NCBI RefSeq assembly: GCF_048564905.1 | Contig: NC_133009.1 | Span: 1,505,001 to 1,569,000 of the forward strand | DNA length: 64,000 nucleotides | Direction of reading: 5' to 3' | From: Vicugna pacos | Taxonomy: Eukaryota > Chordata > Mammalia > Artiodactyla > Camelidae | In this document: positions 20,916 through 32,721 of the stretch, piece after piece | How positions within the stretch are numbered: the first letter of the stretch is position 1 | Layout: each line of letters opens with the position of its first letter | Translations under genes and position numbers: made by a program | Notes under the pieces: model-generated | What the model was told of the DNA's origin: nothing | Database searches by the model: none | Seen by the model: the letters and a program-made list of their open reading frames with translations, nothing else

Positions 20916-23900
20916 GGTTCACATCTTCCAGCTGATCGTCTTCCAGTGCCTTTTCATTCCAGTGCTGGGAAATGTAGCCCCATCAGCCAAACGGCCAAGT
21001 CACATTGCTGCCCCTTTACCTGCCAGTGATGGAAGTGCTACAAAAAGTGGCAAAGGAAAGGTCAGAAATAGGAATGATAAACGACATGGAAGTGCTGGAA
21101 ATGGATCCTCAACCTCCTCCTCCCTATTTGAGCGCCTCACAAGTGTCCCACTCTGACAGTGCTGTTCATTGTTTAAAACATAGCCTTAAAATCAGACTGA
21201 TCTTTTATAGGACATGCTTTTATCCTGGTCCTTTTCCTGCTAGTAGTCACTGTCATGGGCAGAAAGTGCCTGGCTGTGCTCTGTTTGTCACGTAGGTGGG
21301 AGGGAAAGTGGGAGAGAGAGTGGGTTGAACTGAAGCCAAGCTTTTTACAGCTCTGTTGTTCTAGGACCAGAGCAGTTCCACCCTTGGTTTCATCATCTCT
21401 CCACCTCCGAGTCCCAGCCACCCTTTCCTGCCTGCTTCCCCACATGCCACGTCATGGGGGAGGACAGAGTGGTGGGCAATGCCCCCTCCGCCCTCTGCTC
21501 TGGGAGGTGCAGGAGTCTGCTTTAACTTTTGAGCTGTTTTGGTAATTGGGCTTTTCCAGATTTTCTAGACATCTCCTTTCCATCTCTGAGAAATTGGAGA
21601 TGTAACTTAACCATACATGGACTATACTAATGTATTCAGTGACATTAGTGTCATGTTGTCTGTAAGGTGTTCTGTGACTGGATAGGAGGTTTTTTATGTC
21701 ACAGGATGCTTCACATCCAATTCTAAAGGCCTACAGGATGCAGGTGTAATCCAAGTTCTTACATGTCTGTAAGGAAGACATGAACATTATTTGATAATAT
21801 GACCATATGTTCATAGATTACAGTTAGTCCAACGGCTCTGTATCTAATGAAAGTTTAAATTCCAAACGCTTGAAGAAAATTTGCGGACCATGTCTTTTTG
21901 TCTGTAACTAATTGCAAAAACTGAAATCACAACTCTACCACAAGCCACAGTGTTTCCCATTAGAGAAAGCCCTCTAATTTTACAACCTCTAAGTAATGCA
22001 GTGGTTCTTTGAGTGAGACGAGGGATGCCAGAGTATTTTTTTGGGACACTAGAGTGGCAAGACAAGTATTCTGGGACTGGTTACAGTTGAATCTCTATTT
22101 CCTATATCCTGGACTGATTACAGAGGCAATGTTAGTGCGGTAACCATCTTGTGGATGCAAGTGTAGCTAGGAAGACAACAGAGAAAATAGAAGGGATAAA
22201 AAGTAATGGAGGGACTTCATAGCAGTACAAATGGTGACTTTGACACCACCAGCTGCTGACGTGAACTTGGCAAGAATTTGTGAGAAGTGGTGGGTGTCAC
22301 TGCAAGCAGGAGAGTCCTGCAGTTTTGGGGTGAACAGGCAAAGGGGAGAGCAGATATGGTGGCTATCCAGGGGCTATTTTTGTCCTGAATGTGAAAAAGT
22401 CCAGTCCCCTGTTCAATTTTGCAGCCACAACTTCACATGACTCAGGGAATTATTTCCAACAGAACACCATAAAAATATAAACAACCTCTGTCTCCCAAAG
22501 TGTTTGTTCTCCATCTGAGATGATTGTCCTGTGGTGGGAGGTAAGTGGGCGATGGGGCCTATTGCATCACCCCCTTTCACTAGAAGTCTACCTCGCTGCT
22601 TTTCACCCTACTCCTAGAGGTGCTGTCATTCTGTTACACCTTGGCCTGTAAGACGGGCTTGCCTGAATCCTCACGTGAAGAGGGATGGTTATGCGCAGTT
22701 TTAAAAAATTGCTTGGGTCATGGGGTCCTTTGTTCCTTCCATTGGAAATCACTATTCCAGAGCATATAGTATGCCTCTACAGAAACTATATTGTTTGTAA
22801 GATGTCTTCAGAGGTTTTGCAGTGGGTTTAAATATTTGCTTGGTGATGGCATCTTGATTGTTTGAAGGAGGCAACCCTCACTAGGGGCTTTGTGTGCTTT
22901 CGGTCTGAGAGTTCCTTCACTGGCAGCAGAGTGTTCGTAGGCAGAGTTAGAAAGTTACCTGGTCTGAGAAGCCAAATTTGCCCGCAGCTGGGAATTGGCA
23001 GAAGAGTCTGTTATGGAAGGAAAGCTTTAGGATTATCTGGTAGCAGAGTTCTGGGATCCAAACCCTGGGAAACCTCAGCTTTTGTAGAGTATGTTCTGTA
23101 ACAATAGGCTATAGGATAATTTTTACACTTGTTATAGGATGTAGAGTTGCGGAAAGACTTAAAAGTGAAAGAGCCTTAAAAGAGAATCTCCAAATATTTT
23201 AAAGAAGACAGTTCTCAGAATGAGAGCTTTTCTGGAAAAGACTAGCTCTTCACTTCACAGGGGAAGCAGGGAGCAGGTGTAACTGCACTTACGGTAACTT
23301 AAAAGGTAAATCTTACCCTCCCACTTAGCTGTTTCCTGGTGTACGTTCATCTTCCACATCTGTAGTTTTAGACATGATGTGTCATTTCCTGGTACTCCTT
23401 TCTGCTTCTGAGTGAGAGACTGACACAAAGTCACATAGCAATTGAAAATCTGCGCAAAGGACTTTATTGTTAAAAATGTAGACCTGTGGCAGGGTGCTGC
23501 ATTTGCAAGTGACTTTCAGTACAGAGAACACTGAAAAGAATGCAGTGTTATTTCTTTTTTTATTCCTTTAAGCCTTTGAATAGAATGTTTTCTTTGCAGA
23601 GTGTCTGGAGTACATCAGAACAAGCAGGAACTAAAATAGCTTTAAGAAAGCTCCAGTATAGACGTTGCTTATAGTGTGGTATCTGTCTTAATGTTAATTC
23701 TTTAAAGCAGGAAGTTGTAACTCTCAATTTCTTAAGCAAATATAAACATTCTTGACTCTTATTGACATTCTTTGTGGGGTGAAGCTGCTTTTGCTTCCAT
23801 TCTGAGCATTGAAAGGCCTTCTATGATACTTTTACCAGTCCTCAGTATTTTATTTTCCCTCTGTTGTGAACTTGTTTTTAAACTTGAAGCAGATATAAAT

Positions 23901-24439
23901 ATCATTAACTTGCTACATATGTAGATATTCAGTGTTACATAGTCAGAAAGTTTGTGTACATCACACGTATCTACATAATTCCCCCTTTCCAACTGTGTTC
24001 CTGATGAAAGGATGGTGGGAAATGGCATTATGGGTATATGTCTTACGGTACACAGTGTTTCCCCTGTTCCCTTTACCATTTCTGGATGTTCTTTCATCTT
24101 TCAGCTTCTAGACTTACTAGCTCTTTTTCTTAAGCCAGGTGTATCTCATCCCCCTGCACATACACTCATGTGTACACACACACACTCACATTCTACCATA
24201 GGGAGTAGCGTGCACCATCCAATTCTCCCACTCCAGCTCTGGACCCACCCATTGGAGGCAGTGTCTTGCACGAATTCATTTGTAAGTTGTTTTTTAAAAC
24301 TCGAGTGGTCAGGAAATAGGACTGATATCCACACCTAATAGGCAGGCCCTCAAGGACAACTTCTATGGGTAATGCCAGGTTATCTTAATGTTTGAGTACC
24401 TGGGTTTCATGTCTTCCTATGCCACCTGTGTGACCCATG
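20916..24439. other. Unassigned sequence upstream of the ANO6-like exons
   Basis: No gene or named repeat is recognised in these 3.5 kb. Two overlapping frames at 20896-21156 and 21005-21295 are serine/proline-rich and unmatched. A short CA tract lies near 24173-24190. I looked here for the 5' exons of an ANO6-like gene (acidic N-terminus and the lysine/arginine-rich stretch before the dimerisation domain) and did not find them. Confidence 0.35.
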
Positions 24440-25430
24440 ATTCCCACATTCCTGTCTCCTGCTAGACTTTTTCTCTCCAACTCTGGACTCTTACAATCTT
24501 CTGCTGATTTGACATCTTCACTTGAATCTCTGATATCTTAAAAGCAACATGTGTAAAAACTGAGCTCTTGGTTCTCCTACCCCCCAAACTGGTTCTTCCT
24601 GCAACCTCCCACATTCAGTTAGTGGAAACTTAATCCATCCAGCTGCTTGGGTCCAAAAACTTGGAGTTATTTTGACTTTCACTGACATACCACATGAATT
24701 CTGTCAATAGATCTGGTTTAACACTGCCTTTAAAACATATCCAGAACCCAGCCACTTCTCACCATGGCTCCTGCCTCCACTGCTGCTTCCCTGCCCTGAG
24801 CCACTGTCCTCTCCTCCTGCACAGCCCTTCTCAGAGGCTTCCCACCTTTCATCTCTGACCCGTTTCGACTATTCTCACCCGGCAGTCAAGTGAGCCTCGA
24901 AAACCTAAGTTAGATTGTGTTGTCCTTCTGCAGTGCCTCCCCATTTCACTCTGGGTAAAAGCCACAGTCCTTACAACGTCCTCCAAGGCCGTACAGGATC
25001 TGCACTGACACTTCTTCGCAGCTCCAGCCGTGCCCCCATTCTGGAAAATGCGAGGTGCACGCTGCCCTTGGTGATGGTTATTCCGTCCACCTGGGACTTC
25101 TCACCTCCTAGTCTTAGTTCTAACCTCAGTCCTGAGTGTGGCCTGCTCTGGTATTTAATACAACATCACCCTCATCCCATACCCTCAACTCTCTTTACCT
25201 TGCCCTTTTTTCATTTTTCCATGGTTCCTCTTTCCTAACATGCCACCTCCTCTGCTGCTCTTTTGTGTGAATTGTCATCTCCACACCCATCCCAGCTAGA
25301 CTCCAACCAAGCTCCGTGAGGACAGGAGTTTTGTTTTGTTTATTGATCTATTCCAAGTTCCTAGACTAGTCCTGGGTACATAGTAGGCAGTCAAAAATTA
25401 TTTGCTGAATAAATTAAAAGACTATTTTAA
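24440..25430 (+). mobile_element. L2 LINE, long 3' fragment
   Basis: Classic L2 order on the plus strand: TGCAGTGCCTCCCCATTTCA, AAAGCCACAGTCCTTACAAC, CTCCAAGGCC, GGGACTTCTCACCTCC, and an end with CCGTGAGGACAGGAGTTTTG, CCTGGGTACATAGTAGGCAG and TTTGCTGAATAAAT. It is about 1 kb and one of the better-kept old repeats in the window. There is no intact frame. Confidence 0.8.
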
Positions 25431-25554
25431 AAATGAATCATCCTTTCAGGAACGGGTGAGGATAGGAAGCTGCATGAAGGAAAATGGTGCAGTAAATAAT
25501 GATATTTGCTTGTTGTTCTTTGTGTGATATATGTATGTGTTTTAGTCTTAATTT

Positions 25555-25735
25555 GGTATCCCAGTTTCTTAATTTAATAGCTGTATTAAGGTGTAATTTA
25601 CAGGCCATAAAATTCACACATTATAATTGTACAAGTCAGCCATTTTAGCTATTTCTAGATTTGTGCAACTTTGTCCTCATAAAGTCCCCTTGTGTCCGTT
25701 CATATGCAGTTTGCCCTCCCCTCAGTGGCACCCTG
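25555..25735 (-). mobile_element. Old L1 3' UTR fragment
   Basis: TATTAAGGTGTAATTTACAG, GCCATAAAATTCACACATTA and TTGTACAAGTCAGCCATTTT match the antisense 3' UTR of old L1M elements, as also seen at 43575. A T-rich tract follows at 25740-25757. Confidence 0.6.
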
Positions 25736-25869
25736 ATTTTCTTTTTTTTTTTTTTTGGCAATCACATCTCAAACGGATAATTTACACAGCAGTACTAATA
25801 TAGCTTTGCACTTTTAGAAATGACACGCTTAAATATGAAATTAGCGGTCATTGCTGAAAGTAGGTAGCA

Positions 25870-26065
25870 GTATCAGACATTGGTGAGAAGAATGGACTTG
25901 AGTGTCAGACTGGCTGCAGTCTTACCCAGCTCCACCATTTACCAAGTTACCCAAATTATTTTCTGCCTCAAGCTCTTTATCTGCTATATGGGGGTAATAA
26001 TAGCAGCTTACAGAGTTGTTGTGAGGATTAAGCAAACAGGGAAACAAAATTTAGTATAGTGGCCA
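25870..26065 (+). mobile_element. MIR SINE
   Basis: MIR order on the plus strand: TGGACTTGAGTGTCAGACTG, CAGCTCCACCATTTACCAAG, GTTACCCAAA, GCCTCAAGCTCTTTATCTGC, GGGGGTAATAATAGCAGCTT, ACAGAGTTGTTGTGAGGATT. It is nearly full length. Confidence 0.8.
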
Positions 26066-26478
26066 GCTTATGTAATTACCTAAGAAATAGCCTTGCAGGT
26101 AGAGAGCAAAATTCAAATCAGTTTCTAAAGTATATGTAAAATATAATCCAGTTCCTGCCTGGTTTGTAAACACTTATGCCTACTGAAGAATGTAAAAGCA
26201 GGCTAATTTCCAACAGAAAAGATCATTTCTCAGCATTTCTTTCAAAGATAGCTGCAAAATCACTTTTACTAAATGTTCCATGCCCAACTCTGACAGAAAT
26301 TTGACACCAGGGACATAATTATCTACATTTTTGTTAAAACGATGCTGACCATCAGGAAGTGTTCTCAATTATATTTTAGCCTTTATGTTGAGAAATACTG
26401 TGAGACTTCTTCTAAATTAATGGGTGGGGCATTCATTGTAGCTCTTGCAGCCTGATAAGCCTGCACTAAATTATCTTT

Positions 26479-26637
26479 TTTCAACTTTTAATTAAAGTAA
26501 TAAATTAATTTTTTGCTGGGGGGTGGTAATTAGGTTTTTATTTATTTATTTTATTTTTAGAAGTAGTACTGGGGATTGAACCCAGGCCCTTGTGCATGCT
26601 AAGAACATGATCGTTCACTTCAGCTATATCCTCCCCC
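26479..26637 (-). mobile_element. Camelid tRNA-derived SINE (Vic-1 type)
   Basis: The reverse complement gives the SINE head near 26637 and the body ending ACCTCC-like. The plus strand shows GTACTGGGGATTGAACCCAG, CCCTTGTGCATGCTAAGAAC and the T-rich tail complement. An exact 13-bp target-site duplication, CTAAATTATCTTT, lies at 26466-26478 and 26638-26650. This supports insertion by target-primed reverse transcription. Confidence 0.85.
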
Positions 26638-26997
26638 CTAAATTATCTTTAATAAGGTCTTTTTCTCTGTTTTGTTACTTTATGTATAGATGCACAAAGC
26701 AGGGTCATCAGAAGCCTCTCAATCACAAAGATGATAATAGTGAAAACATTGTGCAGTGACAGTGAATCCTTGGCATATGAAGAAAGATTGTAAAGTCCTG
26801 AATGAATTAAGAAGGTATTGTTACATTAACATACACGTAAGCATGGCTCTCTTACCGTTATTTTTCACTTTATAATGAAGATAATCCCCACCCGTCAAGG
26901 TTGCTTTGTTTGATAGAGGGAATATCTAAACCCTTTTCTGCAAGTTTTTTAAATAAGTAACAGCAGTTAATTTATCAGAAGTGTGAATGGTGTAATC

Positions 26998-27292
26998 TGG
27001 TCTGTCTAGTATGGTAGCCACCAGCCACATGTGGCTATTGTGAATTGAGATGTTCTATAAGTGGAAAATACATAATAGATTTTCAAGACTTCATACAACA
27101 AAAATGATGTAAAATATTATTAATAAGCTTTAAAAGTGTCAATCACACTTTTGAAATGATAGTGTATTGGATATTTTGGTATAAATGTAATTATTACTGG
27201 AATTAATTTCACTTGTTCCTTTTTATTTTCTAAATGGGATTACTGGAAAATTGTGACTTGCACTATGTTTCTATTGACAGTGCTGGCTTCTA
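26998..27292. mobile_element. MER58-like hAT DNA transposon
   Basis: The left end reads GGTAGCCACCAGCCACATGT and GGCTATTGTGAATTGAGATG. The right end reads TGGATATTTTGGTATAAATG, TAATTTCACTTGTTCCTTTT, then TTCTATTGACAGTGCTGG. This matches a MER58-type non-autonomous hAT-Charlie element as I remember it. No transposase is present. Confidence 0.6.
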
Positions 27293-27339
27293 ACTTATTG
27301 CAAATAATATGAAAAGAAAACTTTGATTAAAAATTTTGT

Positions 27340-27907
27340 AATTGAGTAATTGATTTACATCATATTAGTTTCAGGTGTACAAAATAGAGGCTCAACATTT
27401 TTATAGATTATATTCCATTTAATGTCACCATAAAATAATGGCTATATTTCCCTATGCTGTATGATACAGCCCTGTAACCTATCCATTTTATATGTAGTAC
27501 TTTTTACCTCAATCCCCTAACCCCTTCCTGCCTCCCCTCTTCTCCTTCTCCCCATTGGTAACCACCAGTCTGTTCTTTGTACCTGTGAGTCTATTTCTGT
27601 TTTATTATAGTCATTAATTTGTTTTATTTTTAGATATACATATAAGTTAATACATAGAATATTTGTTTATCTTTCTCCAACTTATTTCACTTAGCATAAA
27701 ACCCTGTAGGTCCATCCATGTTATTGCAAATGGCATTATTTTATTTTTTAATGGATGAACAGTATTTCATTTCTGTGTGTGTTCATGTGTATATATGCCT
27801 GTGTATATATATGTATACATGTATATATATATATATATAAAATATATATATATATAAAATATACCACAATGTGTATATATGCGTGTGTATATATATGTAT
27901 ATATATA

Positions 27908-27945
<38 letters not shown>

Positions 27946-28200
27946 CCACAACTTCTTTATCCAGTCATCTGTCAGTGAACATTTGGGTTGTTTCAGTGTC
28001 TTGGCTATTTTAAATAGTGCTGTTGTGAACATTGGGGTGCATGTGTCTTTTTGAATTAAATTTTTCTCCAAACATATACCCATGAATGGGATTGCTGGAT
28101 CACACGGAAGTCTATTTACATTTTTTTATGGAACCTCTTTTCTGTCCTCCATAGAGGCTGCACCAATTTACATTCCCAGCAACCGAGTAGGAGGGTTCCT
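27340..28200 (-). mobile_element. L1 3' UTR plus end of ORF2, holding an expanded AT microsatellite
   Basis: Antisense L1: 3' UTR words (TTTACATCATATTAGTTTCA, GTGTACAAAATAGAGG) are followed by ORF2 end words (TTCACTTAGCATAAAACCCT, ACCACAACTTCTTTATCCAG, GGGATTGCTGGATCACACGG). At about 27781-27950 the sequence expands into imperfect (TATA/TGTA)n, with ATACCACAA appearing three times. This suggests a local tandem duplication of the ORF2 piece plus AT tract. Confidence 0.8.
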
Positions 28201-29875
28201 TTTTCTTTTAAAAGGTAAAAAATTCTCTACATTTACATACTTTCCTTTCAGTTTAGGACACAGTTTGGCAAAAGCCAGATAGAATTTAATAGGAGTAAAT
28301 ATAGTATTTATTTTGAATGTCCATGCATTATGGATAGATATGTTATTGATGAGTTGGTTCCCTATTTTTGTAGGTGCAGATGTTTTTATAGCTTCACAGA
28401 CATTTCAGTCTTGCAGAGAGGAAAATTTCTTTGCATTTTGCTGAACTTGTCCGGGTGTCTTTATCGGATTTGGCCCAGGCCTGCAGAGGTGAATACACAT
28501 CCAAACCTGAACCATTTGAATGTCTGCAAGATTTTAAGAGTCTAGAATATCAGATCTGGACTGTAACTCTGGTAAATGACATCAGTGACTGGACTCAAGA
28601 AAACTCCATTTGAGGGCAAAACCTTTCATAAGCCAAAAAGGCTTTGAAATTGTGGCAAAGGCAGAGACTTTTGTGCACCACTTATGGCCACAAACCCATG
28701 AGGACAACCACAGGCCTTCTGGACTGCCAAGGGAATTCCATGTGAGGAGTCCAGCACTCACAGGAATCCAACAAGTCCCTGTCTACCAGAGCACCTTCAT
28801 TGCTACTGTGCTGTTTTGAGTAAATGTCTTTTCATCAGGTTCAAATTGGTTTGTTGTTATTTTTTTGCATTAAAAAACAACTTCTTGTTCCCTGGTGAAA
28901 GTAAAACCTAACATTTTCTGATTTCTTTTGACAGAGAAAACATGAGCCTGTGGATCTAACCTCATCTGTGATGGTCTGCAGCTGGGAGCAACCAGTCAGT
29001 GTCAGTCCCCTTGCAGCCACTGGCTGGGAGACTGCATGTTCCTTGTAATGGTATTTGAAACATGTCACACTAGCCGTGCCTTCACTGTGGGCTGGGAGGC
29101 GAGTCAGTCAGAATCTGCATTATGGAATGTATGTTTCAGATTCACAGTTAGGAGATCTTTTTTAATAGCCAGAGAATATAGTCATAAATATATCTATTAA
29201 TATATTTATGCAAGAACCTTTTAAAAGACATTTTTATTATTAAAAGTTACCCTCCAAAATTGAAAATGAAAGAACAGTGGAATTAAAAATCATCTGTACC
29301 TTAATTATACATGAAGAATCATAAAATCCTTTTAAACTTGTTTTTGTTCAAATGAAGATATTTTTCCCTTCCAAAAAGGAAAATTATTGTTTCACATTTT
29401 TTTGCTTTCTCCTTCTATTATATATTCCATATCAATAAATGTAAATCTTTTAAATCCCTTTTAATGGCTGTTTAACAATATATTGAACAGATAAGTAAAT
29501 AGTCCTAGGTTTCACAAATTTAAAAAATTGTCATTACAATACCACTGCAAAGAATATTTTGGTGTTTCTATTTTTAGTTACTAATTTGGACTAAAAATTA
29601 ACAAGTTTGCTTTTCTTCATCTAAAACATTGGTTATTTTATGAAGGAAATGTAAGGATTTTAAATAACTTTTCAGTAATTTCAACAAAGAAATTATCTTT
29701 AAGGCAAAAATGTATGATGGTTTGCAAATCTATTTTTATTATATCTTCACTTTTACCAGTGCCATATGTGTGTGTGTTTACACAAGTGCTTTAACTACCA
29801 GCAACGTAAGAAAAATCTGTGTACTAAAAATGTGAAAATAGTTTCCTGGTTTGTGTTTTCTTTCTCCCAATATAG
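28201..29875. other. Unassigned sequence just upstream of the first recognised ANO6-like exon
   Basis: No gene is called. A frame at 28431-28613 (about 60 codons, containing LSDLAQACRGEYTSKPEPFE) lies in a larger stretch (28360-28820) that reads like a broken retrocopy or repeat, but I recognise no family. Positions 29100-29700 are AT-rich and unassigned. The pyrimidine run ending in TATAG before 29876 is the acceptor of the first recognised exon. Confidence 0.35.
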
Positions 29876-30163
29876 GTTTTCGATGACAAGCTTGTATTTA
29901 CAAAAGTACACACCCTGTGGGAGGTGCTGTGTACATACGCTGAGATACTGCACATAATATTGCCTCTGAAGCCCAATTATCTGAAAACCCGGTCCTCAGC
30001 CTTTGGTAACTTCAGCTGTTTTATGAAAGTCCTCCAAGTGGATCAAAGTATCATCAAGCTGAAGCAAGAGTTTTTCATTGCCCTATTTGAGAAGAGCTCC
30101 GTGAATGACTCTTATATTCAGGATAGAGATACATTCTTCAATCCAACCACCAGAAACTGCATT
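29876..30163 (+). pseudogene. ANO6-like exon 1 of those found: cytosolic dimerisation domain
   Basis: The exon is 288 bp, phase 0, with no stop in 96 codons, bounded by TTTCTCCCAATATAG and GTAAGT. It begins VFDDKLVFTKVHTLWEVLCT and ends RDTFFNPTTRNCI. Human ANO6 has V.DDKLVFVKVH.PWEVLCTYAEI and RD.FFNPATRSRI at the same place, so about 70 % of residues agree by eye. This part of anoctamins forms the N-terminal cytosolic (dimerisation) domain. Both splice sites and the frame are kept, making it the best-preserved exon of the locus. Confidence 0.9.
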
Positions 30164-30388
30164 GTAAGTCTAAACCGAGTTTAGCTGCTGTCTTGGGGGT
30201 GATTTAGAACCTGCTGTTGAATTATCAGTGACTTGGTTTGGTTGGTTTGATTTGGTTTTTAAAAGCTGCCCATAAAAAGGAAAAAAAGAGAAAGAAAAGA
30301 AATATGCCTACAGATTCCTGCTAGGATAGTAAACAGTGGCTGGTTAGTTACCTTGTATAAACCACAAGCTCTCTAAGAACATTTTTAG

Positions 30389-30504
30389 GTTTACTTCATC
30401 CTTTCTCAGATCAAGTATCAAGTAAGGGACAGTGTTAAAAAAAATTCAGGATTAACAGGTTTGTGAGTTTCAGGATTTGCAAGGCAGATTTCCCTCCCAA
30501 TGGT
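30389..30504 (+). pseudogene. ANO6-like exon 2 of those found, frameshifted
   Basis: The acceptor is ATTTTTAG and the donor GTAAGT at 30505. The exon reads VYFILSQIKYQVRDSVKK and then, in a shifted frame, FRINRFVSFRICKADFPPN. This corresponds to human VYFILSRVKYQ and KFGINRLV.SGIYKAAFPLHD. Length is 116 bp against 114 expected from the protein. The surplus sits in an A8 run at 30437-30444 and causes a +2 frameshift. An internal GTAAGG after KYQ (30422) could act as an earlier donor, leaving a 33-bp exon. Confidence 0.85.
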
Positions 30505-30765
30505 GTAAGTCAAATGGCAGAATTGAATTAAAGCACCTCATGTATCCTCCGGTGTTAACAGGAAAAGGCTAATCTTCTTGACCTTGTTTCTTCCTGGGTA
30601 AAACGAAGATAATATGTCAGGAGGCGACAAGCTCATTTAAGGCAGGAAGCATGTTGTCTTGTTCACTGCTGAATCCCAGGCATCGGGAAGGCTGAGTTTA
30701 ACGAGTGAATGAATGAACTGTAGTTCCCCCAGAGTAACCATGTGGGACAGTGAAGATTAGCAGCT
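30422..30765. other. Non-coding stretch around exon 2 and into the next intron
   Basis: The part after 30504 is intron. It is unassigned up to the MIR that begins near 30740. Nothing else is seen. Confidence 0.4.
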
Positions 30766-31150
30766 AAGAGCATAGACTCTAGAGGGGAGGGTACAGCTCA
30801 AGTGATGGGGCGCATGTTTAGCAAGTATACGGTCCTGGGTTCAGCCCCCATCACGTCCTCTAAAATAGACATATAATCCTAATTACCTCCCCACCCCCCA
30901 CCAGAATTACCTTATTAACTCCCCACCACCAAAAAAAAAAAAAAAAAGAGAAGTGGCCAAGAGCATAGACTCAAGCTGGAACACCTGTGTTGGTTTCTCG
31001 CTGTCGACCTGGTAAATGTCGTTTACCCTCTGTGTCTATCAAGTTCTTCACCAATAAAATGGGGATAATTGTAGTACCCACTTTGTAGAGATGCTATGGG
31101 GATTAATGAATCTGTGTCAGTGATACAACAGTCCTGGCTTATATTAAGTA
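30740..31150 (+). mobile_element. MIR SINE, interrupted by a younger SINE
   Basis: The MIR start (CAGCTAAGAGCATAGACTCT) is at 30761. After the interruption it resumes at about 30959 and runs through GTAAATGTCGTTTACCCTCT, AATAAAATGGGGATAATTGT and AGTACCCACTTTGTAGAG to about 31150. It is broken only by the camelid SINE at about 30782-30958. Confidence 0.75.
30780..30958 (+). mobile_element. Camelid tRNA-derived SINE (Vic-1 type) inside a MIR
   Basis: The head GGGGAGGGTACAGCTCAAGT and body GGTCCTGGGTTCAGCCCCCA lead to a pyrimidine-rich, A-rich end with a run of 17 A at about 30931-30947. The exact 14-bp repeat AAGAGCATAGACTC at 30766-30779 and 30959-30972 is the target-site duplication, and it is part of the host MIR. 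The tail contains a duplicated ATTACCTCCCC-like section. Confidence 0.85.
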
Positions 31151-32721
31151 CTATGCATCTGTCAGCTCTTTTCATAATTACTGACAGATGTTATTATTGA
31201 CAAAAGTCGTATTAGTTCTTTGAAAGGGAAATGCATGTTAGACCATTTCATTTATCACTTTCTGTAATTCAGGCTTTTCCCTCTGAAATACCATTTTATG
31301 TCTGTGCACTAGAAAGCCACAGGGCTTTCCAAATTTCATCTGTCTGGGTTCTTGTCATGATGGCAATACTGCAGAGTGCTGACATTTTTTAGGGACTCCG
31401 TCTGAGATGACAGCAACCCCTCAAATTCAGGAGCGCTTCTCTAACTGATAACATCTCGCTAGAAATGAAGTTTTTATAATGTAACAGCTTCAGACGCTTA
31501 ATGATGCCATAAATGCAAGGATGTTATATCTAAGCTCTTTAAATAAATCCTGTCATTGAAATATAGGAAATACTATATTATAGCGCTCTATGACTTTGTT
31601 ATCTTTGCTATCCGTTTATCTGACTCTCTAAGACCAAAGAAAGCAAATAATAAGATTGATCATTACTACTGTGTGGTACACGTATTTGTGGATGAAGACA
31701 ATATTGAAATGCACTGTTTAAGATATTAAAATGGACACTAAACAGCTTCTTGATGCACATGCATGAACAGAACAGGGAGCTGGGTGCAGGGAGCAGACAC
31801 TGAGCTTCCTGGATTAGAGACCCAGCTTAGCAGTCCAGCCCAGTAGTCCACATGTTTCATATTTATGTCCCAGCAAAATTAGCAGTGAGAGTCTTAAATG
31901 AACTTTGGGGACACTTGCAAACAGCTGTCATGATTACTAATGTGGGACACCAGGATTCTACAGTGTTTAGTTGGCATCTGTGCATAACCAGTTCTTTTCC
32001 ACTAAAGCTTCTTGTAATTGCTGGTCCCACATCCAGGCTGAGGAATCATCTCATGTGGTGTTTGGGAGGGAGGTAAGTGGAGTCAGGACCCATGTTAAGG
32101 CTGGGTGTGTAATAATCTGGTTCTAGTATAGGAGAAAGGAAAGTAGGTCAGGTGGGAAGGAGAATGACTGGATTTAAATTTTGTTTCTTGAGTAAGCTAA
32201 ATATATTACATCATGTCAAGTTACTTTGTTGTTTATATTCCATGTGCTGTCACCGAATAACTACTGAATTGTGGGGACAAAAAAGCCTGGGTTGTAGAAT
32301 TGACCCTGCCCCTAACCTGCCAGAATCCAGGTTCCTCTGGGTGTCCAAAGAGGGGGCTGGACCGTCAGGTGTCCCTCCACTGCAGCAGTTTGGGCACTTG
32401 GGTGGCCTAGATTTTTGCTGTGGAAGACTGGCCCGGTTGTAGGACATTAAGCAACTGCAAGACTCTCACCAGGTACCCACGGTGGTCCCAGGACTGTAAC
32501 ATCCAAGGGTTCCTTTCCACCCACGTTCGCAAATGACCCTCAAGGGGTTAGTATTAATCCTGGGTGAGAATTATGAAAAATTATATGATACCTCCATCCC
32601 TCCTGGCAAGTGAGGGCCCCATATTTACAAATGAACACGAAGTGTTAGCACCAAATTTTATCAACAGAACATGTGAACACGTTGTGACAGTGACGCTCAC
32701 CTGTTTGCTTCTGATTCCCAG
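31151..32721. other. Intron of the ANO6-like pseudogene, unassigned
   Basis: No gene or clear repeat is recognised. Frames at 31852-32076 and 32152-32442 have no recognisable domain and no matching splice context. Ends at the acceptor of exon 3. Confidence 0.4.

Noticed and set aside
20896-21295. Two overlapping frames, one ending PQPPPPYLSASQV, considered as a retrocopy or exon
   Set aside because: Both frames are open over the same DNA, neither matches a known protein, and part overlaps the end of a MIR.
28431-28613. A 60-codon frame considered as an upstream ANO6-like exon
   Set aside because: It does not match the ANO6 N-terminus, and no matching phase or donor links it to the exon at 29876.
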